Positions 63,030 through 64,000 of a stretch of DNA of 64,000 nucleotides are shown in pieces. The notes beneath the pieces are model-generated. The model saw only the letters and a list, made by a program, of their open reading frames with translations, searched no databases and was not told the DNA's origin. The number at the start of each line of letters is the position of its first letter. Position 1 is the stretch's first letter. Origin of the DNA: Pisaster brevispinus (Eukaryota > Echinodermata > Asteroidea > Forcipulatida > Asteriidae); contig JAMKCF010000003.1 of NCBI GenBank assembly GCA_023634235.1, forward strand, positions 17,702,742 to 17,766,741, read 5' to 3'. Both the position numbers and the translations under genes were made by a program.

Positions 63030-64000
63030 GTCTAAAGATTTGAATCATGATTTCACTTATGTGGTCGGAATTTCGCTTGTCTTTGCGTGGAACAGATAGC
63101 CCAGTGGTTGGGAGATAGTTTCTGGTGAATCGGGACCACGGTTCGAATCTCGGCAGTGTCCTTGATTAACTTTTTTTTCTGAGTATAAAGATTTGAATCA
63201 TGATTTCACTTATGTGGTAGGACTTTCGCTGGTCTTTGCGTGGAACAGATAGCCTCGTTGTTGGGAGATAGTTTTTTGGTGGATCGGGACCACGGTTCGA
63301 ATCCCGACAAGGTCCTTGATTCACTTTTTTTTCTGAGTCTAAATATTTGAATCATGATTTCACTTATGACGTAGGAATTTCGCTTGTCTTTGGCTAGAAC
63401 AGATAGCCCAGTGGTTGCGAGATAGTTTCTGGTGGGTCGGGACCACGGTTCTAATCCCGGCAGTGTCCTTGATTCACTTTTTCTTTTTTCTGAGTCTAAA
63501 GATTTGAATCATGATTTCACTTATGAGGTAGGAATTTCGCTTGTCTTTGCTTGGAACAGATAGCCCAGTAGTTGGGACACAGTTTCTGGTGGATCGGGAC
63601 CCCGCTTCGAATCCCGGCAGGGTCCTTGATTCACTTTGTCTTTTTTCTAAGTCTTTAGATTTGAATAATGATTTAACTTATGAGGTACATATTTCACTTG
63701 TCTTTGCGAGGAACAGATTCCCGAGTGGTTGGGAGATAGTTTCTGGTGGGTCGGGACCACTGTTCGAATCCCGGCAGTGTCCTCGATTCACTTTTTCCTT
63801 TTTCTGAGTCTAAAGATTTGAATCATGATTTCACTTATGTGGTCGGAATTTCGCTGGTCTTTGCGTGGAACAGATAGCCTCGTTGTTGGGAGATAGTTTT
63901 TTGGTGGATCGGGACCACGGTTCGAATCCCGACAAGGTCCTTGATTCACTTTTTTTTCTGAGTCTAAATATTTGAATCATGATTTCACTTATGACGTAGG

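Larger units (their letters stand above)
1..64000 (+). repeat. tRNA-derived satellite array, ~157-bp monomer, ~400 copies
   Basis: Every part of the window consists of the same unit in head-to-tail orientation. Successive A boxes, for example at 28,575 and 28,732, are exactly 157 bp apart. Most monomers are 153-159 bp. Rarer length variants of about 170, 119 and 54 bp occur. The B-box string GGTTCGAATCC or a close variant recurs only on the plus strand, so I see no inversion. Each monomer has a tRNA-like domain of about 73 bp and a spacer of about 84 bp. No non-satellite segment longer than a few bases interrupts it. The array runs off both window edges, so its true length is unknown. Satellite identity is seen directly; a centromeric or heterochromatic location is inference. 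Confidence 0.97.
60151..64000 (+). repeat. Array region 7: diverged monomers with length variants
   Basis: AAGTCTTTAG spacers and GGGTCGGGACC are common, as in region 1. Monomers of about 170 bp and one of 119 bp occur. Some A boxes are altered (TAGCCTCGTGG at about 61,216, 62,665; TAGCCTCGTTG at 63,251 and 63,876). No sign of the array ending is seen by 64,000. Confidence 0.83.

Noticed and set aside
1..64000. CENP-B box within the monomer
   Set aside because: TTCG occurs in the B box and spacer, but neither strand matches the required NTTCGNNNNANNCGGGN spacing.
1..64000. SINE retrotransposon insertions
   Set aside because: The head is SINE-like, but copies are directly tandem with no target-site duplications, no poly-A tail and no separate body, so this is a satellite, even if it may have come from a SINE or tRNA gene.
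1..64000. Array as a pure assembly artefact
   Set aside because: Monomers carry many distinct, ordered variants and several block sizes, which an assembler would not invent. Exact copy numbers of the near-identical blocks at 19-42 kb remain open to assembly error.

Overview
The whole window is one uninterrupted tandem satellite array. A monomer of about 157 bp repeats head to tail, always in the same orientation, from the first base to the last, giving roughly 400 copies (64,000/157). I see no unique sequence, no protein-coding gene, no rRNA, no transposon, no CRISPR array and no inverted segment. A homogeneous array of this size built on a tRNA-like unit points to a eukaryotic nuclear genome (centromeric, pericentromeric, subtelomeric or other heterochromatic DNA). 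Nothing here lets me name the lineage.

The monomer has two parts. About 73 bp resembles a tRNA gene: a GGAAC start, a perfect A box (TAGCCCAGTGG), a short D-arm-like hairpin (CCC-AGTGGTT-GGG), a degenerate anticodon region, a perfect B box (GGTTCGAATCC) and a TCC end. It is followed by runs of T that resemble an RNA polymerase III terminator, inside a spacer of about 84 bp that carries the 10-bp palindrome AATCATGATT. Each intact monomer therefore looks like a complete type-2 Pol III unit, so this is best described as a tRNA-derived (SINE-head-like) satellite. Whether it is transcribed cannot be told from sequence.

Layout: (1) 1-5,520, older-looking variants with AAGTCTTTAG spacers and several broken B boxes, roughly 11-mer periodicity; (2) 5,521-19,220, mixed subfamilies with 13-, 6-, 3- and 9-monomer duplications; (3) 19,221-42,890, the most homogenised core, with tandem 3,147-bp (20-mer) and 2,519-bp (16-mer) blocks and a 3.4-kb duplication; (4) 42,891-47,080, 1,413-bp (9-mer) and 1,100-bp (7-mer) blocks; (5) 47,081-49,800, diverged transition; (6) 49,801-60,150, a distinct subfamily with GTTCC ends and a 1,888-bp (12-mer) tandem block; (7) 60,151-64,000, diverged monomers resembling region 1, with 170-bp and 119-bp length variants.

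Many open reading frames of 60-166 codons cross the array, mostly on the minus strand. They are by-products of the repeat: 157 is not a multiple of 3, so a reading frame passes through the same monomer in successive frames. None should be annotated as a gene. The interest lies in the Pol III architecture, the patchwork of higher-order repeats with different periods, and the traces of stepwise amplification, especially a 153-bp variant present as 1, 2 and 3 tandem copies in three related blocks.
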